Notes: generated by a model not told the origin, from the sequence alone. Shown: positions 36,270-45,483, counted from the stretch's first letter. The stretch: 64,000 nt of DNA from Bog-756 sp963812525 (GCA_963812525.1 CAWEVL010000011.1:930001-994000), one strand, 5' to 3'. Translations and numbers: made by a program.

Positions 36270-36463
36270 GGCCCTCCAGCCTACTGGGGCCCACCCTGGC
36301 GATCGGTCCGTCGATCGGGACCCGCCGCACGGGTCCGGCGCGGTCGGGACCGGGCCGGTGCCGGTGGACAGCGCCGGTGGGCCGCGCCCCGGGATCTCAC
36401 CCGGGGTCACGGCCCACCGACCCACTGACGGGCTGCGTGCGGACGCAGCCTGGCCACGGTCGG

Positions 36464-36778
36464 CTACTTGGCCTTGGCGATCTTCGGTGCCGGGGCCTGA
36501 CCGTTCACGACCTTCTTGAAGGACGCACCGGCCGAGACCTTGGGGCTCTTCGAGGCCTTGATCTTGATGGCCTCGCCGGTCTGCGGGTTGCGACCGGTGC
36601 GAGCGGCACGCTGGGCCCGATCAAAGGTCAAGAAACCGGTGATGACCACTTTCTCGCCTTTGGCCACGTTGGCCACCACGACATCTTCGAGGCCGGCCAG
36701 CACCGTCGCCACGTCCTTGGAGGTGGAACCGGTGTGAGCGGCCACGGCCGCGATGAGATCGGTTTTGGTAAGGGGCAC
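36464..36778 (-). CDS. hup: HU family DNA-binding protein, short-tailed
   Basis: The 104-aa nucleoid protein begins with KTDLIAAVAAHTGSTSKDVA, with the DNA-binding arm in ARTGRNPQTGEAIKIKASKS and KVSAGASFKKVVNG. A brief Pro/Lys tail follows instead of the long basic tail of the second HU in this window. It bends and compacts DNA. The start is GTG 36778, with AAGGAGAG about 4-10 bases upstream on the minus strand. The 176 bases to the divergent hydrolase hold both promoters. The 190 bases between it and kgd show only GC-rich filler with short imperfect hairpins. Confidence 0.93.
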   Translation of the reverse strand: MPLTKTDLIAAVAAHTGSTSKDVATVLAGLEDVVVANVAKGEKVVITGFLTFDRAQRAARTGRNPQTGEAIKIKASKSPKVSAGASFKKVVNGQAPAPKIAKAK

Positions 36779-36954
36779 TGTCTCTCCTTCGTCTTTGGAA
36801 GCCTCAACAATGCACGATCTGAGCGGGCCATGTGTGCATTTGACCCCCGATGGCCCCGAATTCCGGGCCTTCCGCTCCCCTCAGCCCCTGCCGGATGCGA
36901 CCGGGAGCTGCCGATATGGCATTCCTCCGGGGCACCTGACAGTCTGGATCGGCG

Positions 36955-37797
36955 ATGCCCGATCCCCTCCCGCTGGCCGTCACCGAACGCGTCCCGGACT
37001 CCGGTGGCGACGGCCTTCCGCTGGTGGTCCTGGTCCACGGATCGCTCGACCGGGCGGCCAGTTTCACCCGGGTCCAGCGCCGGCTCGACGATCTGCACAC
37101 GGTGGCCTACGACCGCCGCGGCTACCAGGGCTCACGCGCCGCCGTGCCCCCGGTCACCGACCTCGACGGCCACATCGAGGACCTGCTGGCGGTGATCGGC
37201 GGTCGTACCTCGGTGGTGGTCGGCCACAGCTACGGCGGGGACGTCGCCGTCGGAGCGGCGCTGCGCGGTGGTGCGGACTCGGGGATCGTGTCGGTGGTGG
37301 CCTACGAGCCACCCATGCCGTGGTTGGGGTTCTGGGCCCGCAGCGCCACCAGCGCCGCAGCGATGGAGTCCGGGGGGCGCCACGGGCCGGCGGCCCGGCC
37401 CGGACCAGCCGCCGGGCTCGGCGCGGTGGAGGAAGCCGAGCGCTTCTTCCGGCGGATGGTGGGCGACGCGGCATGGGACCGGCTGTCCGAGTCGGCCAAG
37501 GACGAGCGACGGGCCGACGGGCCGGCGCTGCAGGCCGAGCTCGCCGCCATCCGGGTCAGCCAGCAACCCTTCGACGTGTCCCGGCTCACCGTACCGGCCA
37601 CCTTCGGCCGGGGCGAGCAGTCCACCGCTCGGCACCGGGACACCGTGGCCTGGCTGGCCGAGCATGTGGTGGGGGCGGAACTGGTCGAGATCGCCGGAGC
37701 CTCACACGGCGCCCACCTGACCCACCCGGACGCCTTCGCCGCCATGGTGCGCTCGGCGGTGGCCCGGGCCGGCTACCGGATGGCGTCGTCGGCGTGA
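36955..37797 (+). CDS. alpha/beta hydrolase
   Basis: The 280-aa protein has LVVLVHGSLDRAASFTRVQR (oxyanion region), the nucleophile elbow VVVGHSYGGDVAVGAAL (Ser in GHSYGG) and a C-terminal His in GASHGAHLTHPDAF. It resembles epoxide hydrolase/haloperoxidase-like soluble hydrolases. Start ATG 36955. Its stop overlaps the next gene start as GTGA, so the two are translationally coupled. Substrate unknown. Confidence 0.87.
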   Translation: MPDPLPLAVTERVPDSGGDGLPLVVLVHGSLDRAASFTRVQRRLDDLHTVAYDRRGYQGSRAAVPPVTDLDGHIEDLLAVIGGRTSVVVGHSYGGDVAVGAALRGGADSGIVSVVAYEPPMPWLGFWARSATSAAAMESGGRHGPAARPGPAAGLGAVEEAERFFRRMVGDAAWDRLSESAKDERRADGPALQAELAAIRVSQQPFDVSRLTVPATFGRGEQSTARHRDTVAWLAEHVVGAELVEIAGASHGAHLTHPDAFAAMVRSAVARAGYRMASSA

Positions 37798-38711
37798 AGC
37801 TGCTGGTGACCGGGGCCGGCGGGCTCATCGGCACCGCGCTGCTCGAACGGGCCCGACAGGAGGGGCACACGGTGACCCGGCTGGTCCGGAACGGCTCGGG
37901 CCCGAGCCGGAGCAACGGCGCCGTCACCTGGGCCCCCGAGCGGGGCCAGATCGACGTGTCGGCCCTGGAGCGGGCAGGCCCCTTCGACGGCGTCGTCCAC
38001 CTGGCCGGGGCCGGCATCGGCGATCGACGGTGGTCGGCCGACCGCAAGCAGATCATCCTCGACAGCCGCACCGACTCCACCCGCCTGCTGGTCGACACCC
38101 TGCTCCGCCTGTCGGCGGCACCCCCGGTCCTGGTCAGCGCCTCGGCCGTGGGCGTCTACGGCGACCGGGGCGACGAGGAGCTCACCGAGGCCTCGACCAC
38201 CGGGACCGGGTTCCTGGCCGAGGTGTGCCGGGCCTGGGAGGCTGCCGCGCAACCGGCGGCCGATGCCGGGATGCGGACCGTGCTGCTCCGCACCGGCATC
38301 GTGCTGAGCCGCCGCGGCGGCGCGTGGGGGAAGCAGCTCCCCCTCTTCCGGGTGGGACTGGGTGGGAGGATGGGCTCCGGCGACCAGTACCGGAGCTGGA
38401 TCACCCTGGACGACGAGATCGGTGCGGTCCTGCACTGCCTGTCCGCCGACGGCCCCTCCGGTCCGGTCAATGCCACCGCACCGGCGCCGGCCACCGATGC
38501 CGAGTTGGCCGACGCCATCGGCACCGTGCTGCACCGGCCCACGCGGCTGGTCGTGCCGGCTTCCGGCCTGCGACTGCTCCTGGGTGCCGAGATGGCCGCC
38601 GAACTGGTGCTCGGTGGCCAGCGGGTACTCCCCCGGGTCCTGGAGTCGACCGGATACGCCTTCGCCCACCCCGAGCTGCCTGGTGCCGTCCGCTCGGTGT
38701 TGACCGGCTGA
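37794..38711 (+). CDS. TIGR01777-family NAD(P)-dependent epimerase (YfcH-like)
   Basis: The 305-aa Rossmann protein has VKLLVTGAGGLIGTALLERA at the N-terminus, VVHLAGAGIGDRRWSADRK, SASAVGVYGDRGDEELTE and RTGIVLSRRGGAWGKQLPLF, all diagnostic for the TIGR01777 family of extended SDRs. Members carry a C-terminal DUF1731 segment, visible here as VVPASGLRLLLGAEMAAELV. The biochemical role of the family is undefined. GTG at 37794 overlaps the upstream hydrolase. Confidence 0.92.
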   Translation: MKLLVTGAGGLIGTALLERARQEGHTVTRLVRNGSGPSRSNGAVTWAPERGQIDVSALERAGPFDGVVHLAGAGIGDRRWSADRKQIILDSRTDSTRLLVDTLLRLSAAPPVLVSASAVGVYGDRGDEELTEASTTGTGFLAEVCRAWEAAAQPAADAGMRTVLLRTGIVLSRRGGAWGKQLPLFRVGLGGRMGSGDQYRSWITLDDEIGAVLHCLSADGPSGPVNATAPAPATDAELADAIGTVLHRPTRLVVPASGLRLLLGAEMAAELVLGGQRVLPRVLESTGYAFAHPELPGAVRSVLTG

Positions 38712-38850
38712 CCGGTACCGGACGGACCAGGCGCGGGGCCGTGCCGCAGATCGCCCCGGGGCAAGAGGCACGGTTACGCTGTCGGCGAGTCCGGAAGGGC
38801 GGTTCGAGAGGGACCGTGTCGGGCATCGACACCGTGAAGGGGACGCCAGC

Positions 38851-40116
38851 ATGAGCACTGTCACCGAAGCCGGTCCCGAGGACCAGGGCGCCGGAAGGGG
38901 GTCGGAGGCGATCGGGCCCGACGAGTTCGAGGCGGAGGCCCGGACCTTCCTCGAGGCCCGGGCCACGAGGCGTCCGGACGAGACCTTCGTGTGGGGCACC
39001 GGATCGGAGCACGTGGGCCTGTTCCCGGAGCGGACGCCCGAGCAGCAGCTGGCCGACCTGGCCGCGGCCCGGGCCTGGGCCCAGATGGTCTTCGACGCCG
39101 GCTTCGGGTGGATCAGCGGGCCGCCGACCTACGGGGGCCGGGGGCTGCCCCGCGACTACCAGCGGATCTACCACTCGGTGGCCGCCGACTACGCCACCCC
39201 GTCGATGGCCGCCTACGGGATCGGCCTGGGCATGGTGGCGCCCACCATCCTGGCGCACGCCACCGAGGAGGTGAAGCTCGCCTACCTGCGGAAGATGTAC
39301 CGGGGGGACATCGTGGCCTGCCAGCTGTTCAGTGAGCCGGGCAGCGGCTCGGACCTGGCGTCGCTCCAGACCAGGGCCGTCCGGGACGGCGACGAGTGGA
39401 TCGTCAACGGACAGAAGGTGTGGACCTCGGGGGCCCAGCTCTCCGACATCGGAGAGATCATCTGCCGGACCGACCCCGAGCTGCCCAAGCACCGGGGCCT
39501 GACCGGCTTCGTGGTGGACATGCACGCCCGGGGCGTGGAGGTCCGTCCACTGCGCCAGATGACCGGGGGTGCGTCGTTCAACGAGGTCTTCTTCACCGAC
39601 GTCCGCATTCCCGACTCCCATCGGCTCGGTGAGGTGAACGGCGGCTGGACGGTGGCCCTCACCACGCTGATGAACGAACGGGCGGCCATCGGCGGCGGTG
39701 GCGGCGGAGTGGGGCTGCCCACCACGACCCGACTGATCGAGATGTGCCGGGCCCTCGGGCGCTCGGAGGACCCGCTCATCCGCCAGCAGCTGGCCACTGT
39801 GGTCATCAACGACCGGGTGGCCCGGTACACCAACCTCCGGGCCATGGCCAAGATCGCCGTCGGCCAGCTTCCCGGGCCGGAGATGTCCCTGGCCAAGCTG
39901 GCGCTGACCACCAACATGGTACGCACCTGCGACCTCCTGTCCACGGCTCTCGGTCCGGCCCTGATCGCCGACACCGGTGCCTGGGGGACCTACGCATGGT
40001 CGGAGTTCGTACTCGGCATACCCGGGATGCGGATCGCCGGCGGTTCCGACGAGGTCCTGCGCAACATCCTCGGTGAGCGGGTCCTCGGGCTGCCCAAGGA
40101 GCCGGTGGGCAACTGA
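38851..40116 (+). CDS. acyl-CoA dehydrogenase (FadE-like)
   Basis: The 421-aa protein is an FAD-dependent acyl-CoA dehydrogenase of the large actinobacterial group: GFGWISGPPTYGGRGLPRDY, the FAD motif LFSEPGSGSDLASLQTRAV with GDEWIVNGQKVWTSGA, and the C-terminal RIAGGSDEVLRNILGERVLG. The usual catalytic Glu position near the C-terminus is glycine (AGGS), as in many members of this group, some of which work as heterotetramers with a second subunit. No partner gene is next to it. Start ATG 38851. Substrate unknown; sterol, bile-acid-like or branched acyl-CoAs are possible. Confidence 0.9.
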   Translation: MSTVTEAGPEDQGAGRGSEAIGPDEFEAEARTFLEARATRRPDETFVWGTGSEHVGLFPERTPEQQLADLAAARAWAQMVFDAGFGWISGPPTYGGRGLPRDYQRIYHSVAADYATPSMAAYGIGLGMVAPTILAHATEEVKLAYLRKMYRGDIVACQLFSEPGSGSDLASLQTRAVRDGDEWIVNGQKVWTSGAQLSDIGEIICRTDPELPKHRGLTGFVVDMHARGVEVRPLRQMTGGASFNEVFFTDVRIPDSHRLGEVNGGWTVALTTLMNERAAIGGGGGGVGLPTTTRLIEMCRALGRSEDPLIRQQLATVVINDRVARYTNLRAMAKIAVGQLPGPEMSLAKLALTTNMVRTCDLLSTALGPALIADTGAWGTYAWSEFVLGIPGMRIAGGSDEVLRNILGERVLGLPKEPVGN

Positions 40117-40209
40117 CCGGGCGCGTCGTAGCTTGGAGCGCGCCGGACGGCGCGCACTGAGCAACCGCGGTCTCCGAACTGTCACACACCCCAGGCCCCC
40201 GGCCCCGCC

Positions 40210-41469
40210 TCACTCCCGGGGCGGCGGTCGCTGGCTGCCGTGGTTGCGCATCCGGTTGTGGGTGCCGCACAGCAGGCGCCCGTTCTCCTGGGTGGTGGGT
40301 CCGCCCTCGGCGAAGGGCTGGAGGTGGTCCACCTGGCACCGGGAGGCGGGGACGGCGCAGCGGGGGTGGCAGCACTCCCGGTCCCGGACCTCGATGGCCC
40401 GCCGGGTGGCCCCGGTGAAGCACCGGTGGCTCGGCGGGCACTCCACCCGGGTGACCGGGGCGAAGACGGCCTCGGCGAACTCGGCGGCGGCCACCGTCCG
40501 GCACCGGGCGGTGGCCCCGATCCCGACCGTGCCGTCCGACCGGTACTCGGCCCGCTCGAGGTCGGCCCCGGGCAGCCAGGGCAGGAGCGAGCCGGGGGGG
40601 ACCACGGTCCCGTCCTCCAGCTGGCAGATCCTCCCGTGCAGGGTCTCGTAGCCCACCAGCACGGTGAACAGGGGGGCGGGCCGCCGGCCGTCCGGGGGGG
40701 CGGTCCTCGAGCGGGTGGCCATCTCGACGAAGGCGTCGGCCCGGCGCTGGGCCGGGGTGCGGTCCAGGTCGGCGACGGTCGGCTCCCGTCCGAGCCGGGC
40801 CCGGGCTTCGGCCCAGTCGTCGGCGAAGAGCATCGTGTCCAGGCGGTGGAGCTCGTTGCCCACCGTGGCCCCCGAGACCGGGTCGAGGGTCAGCTGCCCC
40901 AGCCACCGGCCGTGCACGCTCCGGACCAGGTAGGCGTCCCTCCGGGTCCGGCGGTCCTCGGCGGCCTGGTCGGTGCCGTCGGGGTCGGCCAGCTGCTTCC
41001 AGTACCCGACCAGGCGGACGAACTCCTCGTGGGTCCGCCGGCACCCCTCGCCCACCAGGTAGTGCTCGTCCTGTTCGAGGTGCGGGCCGGTGGGCCCCGT
41101 CCGGAGGGGGGCCAGCACGTCCACGTGGTCCCCGGTGAGCTCGCCCCGCTCCCAGGCCCGGGCCGCCTCGGGCAGGCGGGCGAGGGCCCGGCCCCGGCGG
41201 ACCTGGGCCCGGGCCGCCCGCTCGGACAGCCGGGCCTCGGCCTGCAGCCAGGCGGTGGCCGACCTCGCCCCCGACAGGGACCAGCCGCCCCCGGCGTCGA
41301 AGGCGGCCACGGCCCGGGCCACGAAGGCACCCAGCCGGGCCTGCTGGCCGAGGAGGCCGGCCAGGGTCTCCGGATCGCCTCCGGCCTCCGGACCGGCGGC
41401 GAACAGCCGGTCGACCGCCGCCTCCAGATCGTCGAGCACCGGGTCGGGAGCCACGAGGACAGTCAACAC
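40210..41469 (-). CDS. DUF222 protein with C-terminal HNH nuclease
   Basis: The 419-aa protein has the helical DUF222 region (LSERAARAQVRRGRALARLP and ERGELTGDHVDVLAPL) and a C-terminal HNH endonuclease motif (CCHPRCAVPASRCQVDHLQP followed by RLLCGTHNRMRNHG). These multicopy actinobacterial genes resemble the 13E12 repeat family proteins of mycobacteria and may be of mobile origin. GTG 41469 is preferred. The open frame upstream runs through a 10-bp tandem repeat and adds only a RNPPEPAGT-type repeat. Converges on the acyl-CoA dehydrogenase. Confidence 0.87.
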   Translation of the reverse strand: MLTVLVAPDPVLDDLEAAVDRLFAAGPEAGGDPETLAGLLGQQARLGAFVARAVAAFDAGGGWSLSGARSATAWLQAEARLSERAARAQVRRGRALARLPEAARAWERGELTGDHVDVLAPLRTGPTGPHLEQDEHYLVGEGCRRTHEEFVRLVGYWKQLADPDGTDQAAEDRRTRRDAYLVRSVHGRWLGQLTLDPVSGATVGNELHRLDTMLFADDWAEARARLGREPTVADLDRTPAQRRADAFVEMATRSRTAPPDGRRPAPLFTVLVGYETLHGRICQLEDGTVVPPGSLLPWLPGADLERAEYRSDGTVGIGATARCRTVAAAEFAEAVFAPVTRVECPPSHRCFTGATRRAIEVRDRECCHPRCAVPASRCQVDHLQPFAEGGPTTQENGRLLCGTHNRMRNHGSQRPPPRE

Positions 41470-41540
41470 CGGGGGTGTGACAGGACGGAAACGGAGGGCA
41501 CCGCACCGGCCGGTCGGGCGGCCAGGCGGAGTGGCGGTTC

Positions 41541-41620
41541 CGGCGGGTTCCGGCGGGTTCCGGCGGGTTCCGGCGGGTTCCGGCGGGTTCCGGCGGGTTC
41601 CGGCGGGTTCCGGCGGGTTC
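41541..41620. repeat. 10-bp tandem repeat, eight perfect copies
   Basis: Eight perfect head-to-tail copies of CGGCGGGTTC, flanked by degenerate copies on both sides (about 41533-41630), begin immediately after the rnhB stop codon and run towards the DUF222 start, both minus strand. Length is not a multiple of three, so expansion would change any reading frame across it. It may be a variable-number repeat or affect the rnhB transcript end and DUF222 leader. Confidence 0.95.
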
Positions 41621-41633
41621 CGGCGGGGCCGGG

Positions 41634-42338
41634 CTACCGGAACACCAGGTCGTCGACGAAGGACCACGAGCGGCGGTGGATCGAGGTCAGTCCGAAGCCG
41701 GACAGCGCCGTCCGGTGGGACGGCGACGGGTAGCCCTTGTTCCGGTCGAAGTCGAAGGGAGGGAAGCTCTCGGACCAGGACCGCATCATCCGGTCACGGG
41801 TGACCTTGGCCATGATGGAGGCGGCGGCCACCGACAGACAGGTGGCGTCGCCTTTCACCACGGTCCGGACCGTCGGGGTGCCGGCCGCCGGGCCTTCGGG
41901 GGCCCCGGTGTCGGGGTCGGTGTCGGGGTCGGGGTCGGGGTCGGTGACGAAGTCGAACGACCCGTCCACCAGCACCACCGCGGGCGGGGCGCTGAGCTCG
42001 GCGAGGGCCCGGTGGGCGGCGAGTCGGAGGGCCCTGGTCATCCCTTGCGCATCGCACTCCTGGGCGCTGGCGTGACCCACGGCCCACTCGGTGCACCACT
42101 CGGCGACCCGGGGGAAGAGCTCCTCGCGTCGGGGCTCCGACAGCTGCTTCGAGTCGCGGATGCCGGCGGGTGGCCTGGTGGCGAACGAATGGACCACCAC
42201 CCCCACGGACACCGGCCCGGCCCAGGCCCCGCGTCCCACCTCGTCGAGCCCGGCCACCAGGGGGAACCCGTCGGTGACCAGCGAGCGCTCGAGGCGGTCG
42301 TTGGGTGACTTCGGTCTCCTCGGTCGCCGGGTCCCCAT
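41634..42338 (-). CDS. rnhB: ribonuclease HII with Asp-Pro insertion
   Basis: RNase HII removes ribonucleotides from RNA-DNA hybrids. The 234-aa protein has the catalytic block LVAGLDEVGRGAWAGPV, IRDSKQLSEPRREELFP, VVLVDGSFDF and VKGDATCLSVAAASIMAKVT, with all four carboxylates in place. Between the third and fourth blocks lies an inserted DPDPDPDTDPDTG tract and Gly/Pro loop encoded by a GGGGTC-type repeat, not seen in typical RNase HII. Start ATG 42338. It lies immediately upstream of the 10-bp tandem repeat. Confidence 0.94.
   Translation of the reverse strand: MGTRRPRRPKSPNDRLERSLVTDGFPLVAGLDEVGRGAWAGPVSVGVVVHSFATRPPAGIRDSKQLSEPRREELFPRVAEWCTEWAVGHASAQECDAQGMTRALRLAAHRALAELSAPPAVVLVDGSFDFVTDPDPDPDTDPDTGAPEGPAAGTPTVRTVVKGDATCLSVAAASIMAKVTRDRMMRSWSESFPPFDFDRNKGYPSPSHRTALSGFGLTSIHRRSWSFVDDLVFR
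41910..41945 (-). repeat. GGGGTC-type hexamer repeat inside rnhB
   Basis: Imperfect copies of GGGGTC/GGTGTC on the plus strand encode alternating Asp-Pro/Asp-Thr on the minus strand. It is the same unit as in the acyl-CoA dehydrogenase at 2237-2273, but used on the opposite strand, and it keeps the frame. Confidence 0.85.
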
Positions 42339-42511
42339 TCACCCCCTCCTCTCTCCGCTCGATGCTCCGGATACGCACCACCCGAACCGTGCGCTCCAGG
42401 AACGAAGTCTGCTACACCGGAGGTGTCGGACGGGGTCTCTCGCGACCCGGCCCGGGAGACAGGGCACCAATCTCCGACCACCGGGTCGGGAGGGACCGAA
42501 AGGACGAGGCC

Positions 42512-42766
42512 ATGGGATTGATGGACAAGGTCAAAGCGACCGCCGAGGTAGGCCTGGCCAAGGCCAGCGAGGCGGGCAAGGCCGGGCAGGCCAAACTCGA
42601 CGCGGCGCAGGCCAAGCACAAGGCCGACGGCCTGCTCCGGGACCTGGGTGCCGCCATCTACGCCGACCACCTGGGCAAGGGCAGCGACGAGAACACCAAG
42701 CAGGCCGAGCGCATCGTGGAGGAACTGAAGGCCTACGAGGCCGAGTACGGGCCCATCGGGGCATGA
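42512..42766 (+). CDS. small conserved actinobacterial protein, unknown function
   Basis: The 84-aa protein starts MGLMDKVKATAEVGLAKASE and is Ala/Lys-rich and helical up to about residue 45, then acidic to the C-terminus (KAYEAEYGPIGA). It has no membrane segment. Similar short Ala/Gln/Lys-rich proteins beginning MGLxDK occur widely in actinobacteria, with unknown role. ATG 42512 is preceded by AAAGGACGAGG. Its TGA overlaps the ATG of the alpha-mannosidase as ATGA, so the two are translationally coupled. Confidence 0.8.
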   Translation: MGLMDKVKATAEVGLAKASEAGKAGQAKLDAAQAKHKADGLLRDLGAAIYADHLGKGSDENTKQAERIVEELKAYEAEYGPIGA

Positions 42767-45483
42767 CCGCCGAGGAGACGCCGCCCGGGGCACCCCGCAG
42801 GGTGGCGGTGGTCCCCCACACCCACTGGGACCGGGAGTGGTATGAGCCATACCAGACCTTCCGCCTGAAGCTGGTCCGGCTCATCGACGGTCTCCTCGAC
42901 CAGATGGAACAGGACAGCTCGTACCGGCACTTCCTCCTGGACGGCCAGCTGGCCGTCATCGACGACTACCTCGAGATCCGTCCGGAGCACGAGTCCCGAC
43001 TGGCCGCCCTCACCGCGGCGGGGCGGATCACCGTCGGTCCCTGGTACATCCTGATGGACGAATTCCTGGCATCGGGCGAGACCATCGTGCGGAACCTGCA
43101 GGCCGGGCTCCTGCGGGCCGCGGCCTTCGGTGGGGCCATGGACGTGGGCTACCTGCCCGACATGTTCGGCCACGTGGCCCAGATGCCCCAGATCCTGGCC
43201 GAGGCCGGGTTCGAGCACGCCGTGGTGTGGCGGGGCGTGCCCTCGGCCATCGACCGCAACGCCTTCCGATGGGCGGCCCCCGACGGATCGCGAGTGCGGG
43301 CCGAGTACCTGGTGGCCGGGTACGGCAACGGCGCCGCCCTCCCGGACGACGCCAAGGCGCTGGTGCGCCGGCTCCAGGCCCACGTCGAGGAGTTCGGTGC
43401 GTTCATCCGGCCCGGAGATCCCCTCCTGTTGATGAACGGATCCGACCACCTGCGGCCCCAGCCCTGGCTCGGCCGGGTGGTGGACGAGGCCAACCAGGCC
43501 CAGGGCGAGTTCGACCTGGCGGTCAGCTCCCTGCCCGAGTACCTGCGGTCGGCTCCCACCGAGGGGCTGCCCGAGTGGAGCGGCGAGCTGCGGTCGGGGT
43601 TCCGCTCCAACCTGCTGATGGGCGTGGGGTCCAACCGGGTCGACGTGAAGCAGGCCGCGGCCCGGGCCGAGCGGGCCGTGGAGCGGCTGGCCGAGCCGCT
43701 GTCGGCGCTGTTCCTGCCGGCCGAGTCGTGGCCGGCGACCTTCGTGGACCTGGCCTGGACGCTGATCATCCGCAACGCCGCCCACGACTCCATCTGCGCC
43801 TGCTCGGTGGACGAGGTGGTCGATGCGGTGCTCCACCGCTACGCCGAGGCCCGCCAACTGGGCGAGGGTCTGACCAAGGAGGCGACGGCCGCGCTGGGTC
43901 GGTCCATGGCCGACCCCGGGCCGGTGGTGGTCAACCCGTCGGCCCGCGACCGGGGCGGGCTGGTCGAGGTCGTCGTGCCGGTGGACGGACCGGCCGGCCC
44001 GGACGTCCAGGTGGTGTCGGAGCGGGCCGGCCTGCCCGGCTCCTTCACCGTGGACGGCGGTACCGTCCTCAACATGCTGGGGCTCCTCCAGGGGGCCCGC
44101 ATCAGCGACGACGCCTACGTCACCGACGCCTCGTTGGCGGTGGACGAGACCGGTCTCGACATCACCCTGGTCATCGGCACCGAACCTCGGGACGGGGTGC
44201 CGGTGGAGGAGATCAAACGTGAGCTGTACACCAGGCTCACGGCCAATCCGGAGACCGAGGTCCGACTGACGTTGGACCAGCCACCGGTGCGTCGGATCCT
44301 GGCCCGTCAGAAGGTGGTGCCCGGCTTCGGCTGGTCCCGCTTCGGCGCGGCCACGCTGGCCCACCCGGTGCGGGAGGAGACGGGCGAGGTCGACGGGGCC
44401 GGTGGTGTCCCCCCGGTGACCCTGACCAATGGACTGGTCACCGTGACCGTCGACCCGGCCGACGGCACCTTCGCCCTCAACGGCGTACCCGGGTACGGGC
44501 GGCTGGTCGACGACGGCGACCACGGGGACACCTACAACTACTCGCCGCCCCAACAGGATGCGCAGGTGGACGCGCCCGACACGGTGTCGGTGGGCGTCGA
44601 GGAGCGCGGACCGGTCCGGGGGGTGGCCACCATCGCAGCCGCGTACACCTGGCCCGATCGGGTGGACGACTCCACCAAGTCGCGGGTCGGCGGCCACACC
44701 GTCGAGGTGGTCACCACCGTGGAACTCCGGGCGGACGAGCCCGTGGTGCGGGTCGGCACCCGGTTCGTCAACCCGTCCCGGGACCACCGTCTGCGGGTCC
44801 ACCTCCCCCTGCCCCGGCCGGCGGCCACCTCGCAGGCCGAGTGTGCCTTCACCGTGGTCGAGCGCGGACTCGTGGCCGAGGGCCGCCGGGACGAGGCCGG
44901 CATCCCGACCTTCCCGTCCCGCCGGTTCGTCTCGGCCGGGGGTCTGACCGTGGTCCACGAAGGGCTGCTGGAGTACGAGTTGGTCGACCTGGAGGAGGGC
45001 CCGGGCGACGGGGCGCGGGCCGCCACCCTGGCGCTCACCCTGCTACGGGCGACCGGGATGTTGTCCCGTCTGGGCATGGCGCTCCGGCCCCTCCCGGCCG
45101 GTCCCATGCTGCCCCTCGAGGGACCCCAGATGCTCGGTCCGGTCGAGGTGCACTACGCCCTCGCCGTGGAGGAGGACGACCCCTACCGGCTGGCCACCGA
45201 CGTGCTGGACCCCCTGCTGACCACGGGATCCTTCGGTGGCGGTGACCGTCCGGCACGGGGCTCGGCGCTCAGTGTCCGCGGCGCCGAGGTCTCCGCCGTC
45301 GTGCGGAAGGGCGGCCAGGTCGAGGTGCGGGTGTTCAACCCCGCTCCGACGTCCACGACGGTGGAGATCGCCGACCGATCGGGCTGGCTGGTCGACCTAC
45401 GCGGGCGTCCCGTCGCTCCGTTCGAGGGGAGCTTCGAGCTCCGTCCCCAGGGGATCGCCACCGCCCGGCTCGACGGCGACTGA
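42763..45483 (+). CDS. alpha-mannosidase, glycoside hydrolase family 38
   Basis: The 906-aa zinc enzyme cleaves alpha-mannosides with retention. It begins with the zinc-binding VPHTHWDREWYEPYQTFR, the nucleophile Asp in DVGYLPDMFGHVAQMP and the zinc His in IIRNAAHDSICACSVDEV. A middle helical bundle and C-terminal beta-domains complete the GH38 architecture. There is no signal peptide, so it acts in the cytoplasm, possibly on mannose-containing glycans or glycolipid fragments. Translationally coupled to the small protein upstream. The end overlaps the convergent cyclase gene by about 87 bases. Confidence 0.94.
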   Translation: MTAEETPPGAPRRVAVVPHTHWDREWYEPYQTFRLKLVRLIDGLLDQMEQDSSYRHFLLDGQLAVIDDYLEIRPEHESRLAALTAAGRITVGPWYILMDEFLASGETIVRNLQAGLLRAAAFGGAMDVGYLPDMFGHVAQMPQILAEAGFEHAVVWRGVPSAIDRNAFRWAAPDGSRVRAEYLVAGYGNGAALPDDAKALVRRLQAHVEEFGAFIRPGDPLLLMNGSDHLRPQPWLGRVVDEANQAQGEFDLAVSSLPEYLRSAPTEGLPEWSGELRSGFRSNLLMGVGSNRVDVKQAAARAERAVERLAEPLSALFLPAESWPATFVDLAWTLIIRNAAHDSICACSVDEVVDAVLHRYAEARQLGEGLTKEATAALGRSMADPGPVVVNPSARDRGGLVEVVVPVDGPAGPDVQVVSERAGLPGSFTVDGGTVLNMLGLLQGARISDDAYVTDASLAVDETGLDITLVIGTEPRDGVPVEEIKRELYTRLTANPETEVRLTLDQPPVRRILARQKVVPGFGWSRFGAATLAHPVREETGEVDGAGGVPPVTLTNGLVTVTVDPADGTFALNGVPGYGRLVDDGDHGDTYNYSPPQQDAQVDAPDTVSVGVEERGPVRGVATIAAAYTWPDRVDDSTKSRVGGHTVEVVTTVELRADEPVVRVGTRFVNPSRDHRLRVHLPLPRPAATSQAECAFTVVERGLVAEGRRDEAGIPTFPSRRFVSAGGLTVVHEGLLEYELVDLEEGPGDGARAATLALTLLRATGMLSRLGMALRPLPAGPMLPLEGPQMLGPVEVHYALAVEEDDPYRLATDVLDPLLTTGSFGGGDRPARGSALSVRGAEVSAVVRKGGQVEVRVFNPAPTSTTVEIADRSGWLVDLRGRPVAPFEGSFELRPQGIATARLDGD

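Noticed and set aside
32967..36428. A long plus-strand frame of 1153 codons opposite kgd
   Set aside because: Its composition (Gly/Leu/Val/His/Asp-rich without motifs) is the usual antisense shadow of a GC-rich gene. The minus strand encodes a complete Kgd.
36779..36954. Small RNA or riboswitch between HU and the hydrolase
   Set aside because: Only a short GGCCCCGAATTCCGGGCC palindrome-like stretch is visible; nothing matches a known RNA fold.
41533..41630. CRISPR array
   Set aside because: The units are 10 bp and directly adjacent with no spacers, so this is a simple tandem repeat.
40210..41667. A longer DUF222 protein including the RNPPEPAGT repeats
   Set aside because: The extra N-terminus is entirely the 10-bp repeat and the overlapping rnhB 3' end. 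A GTG at 41469 right before the conserved region is more likely.
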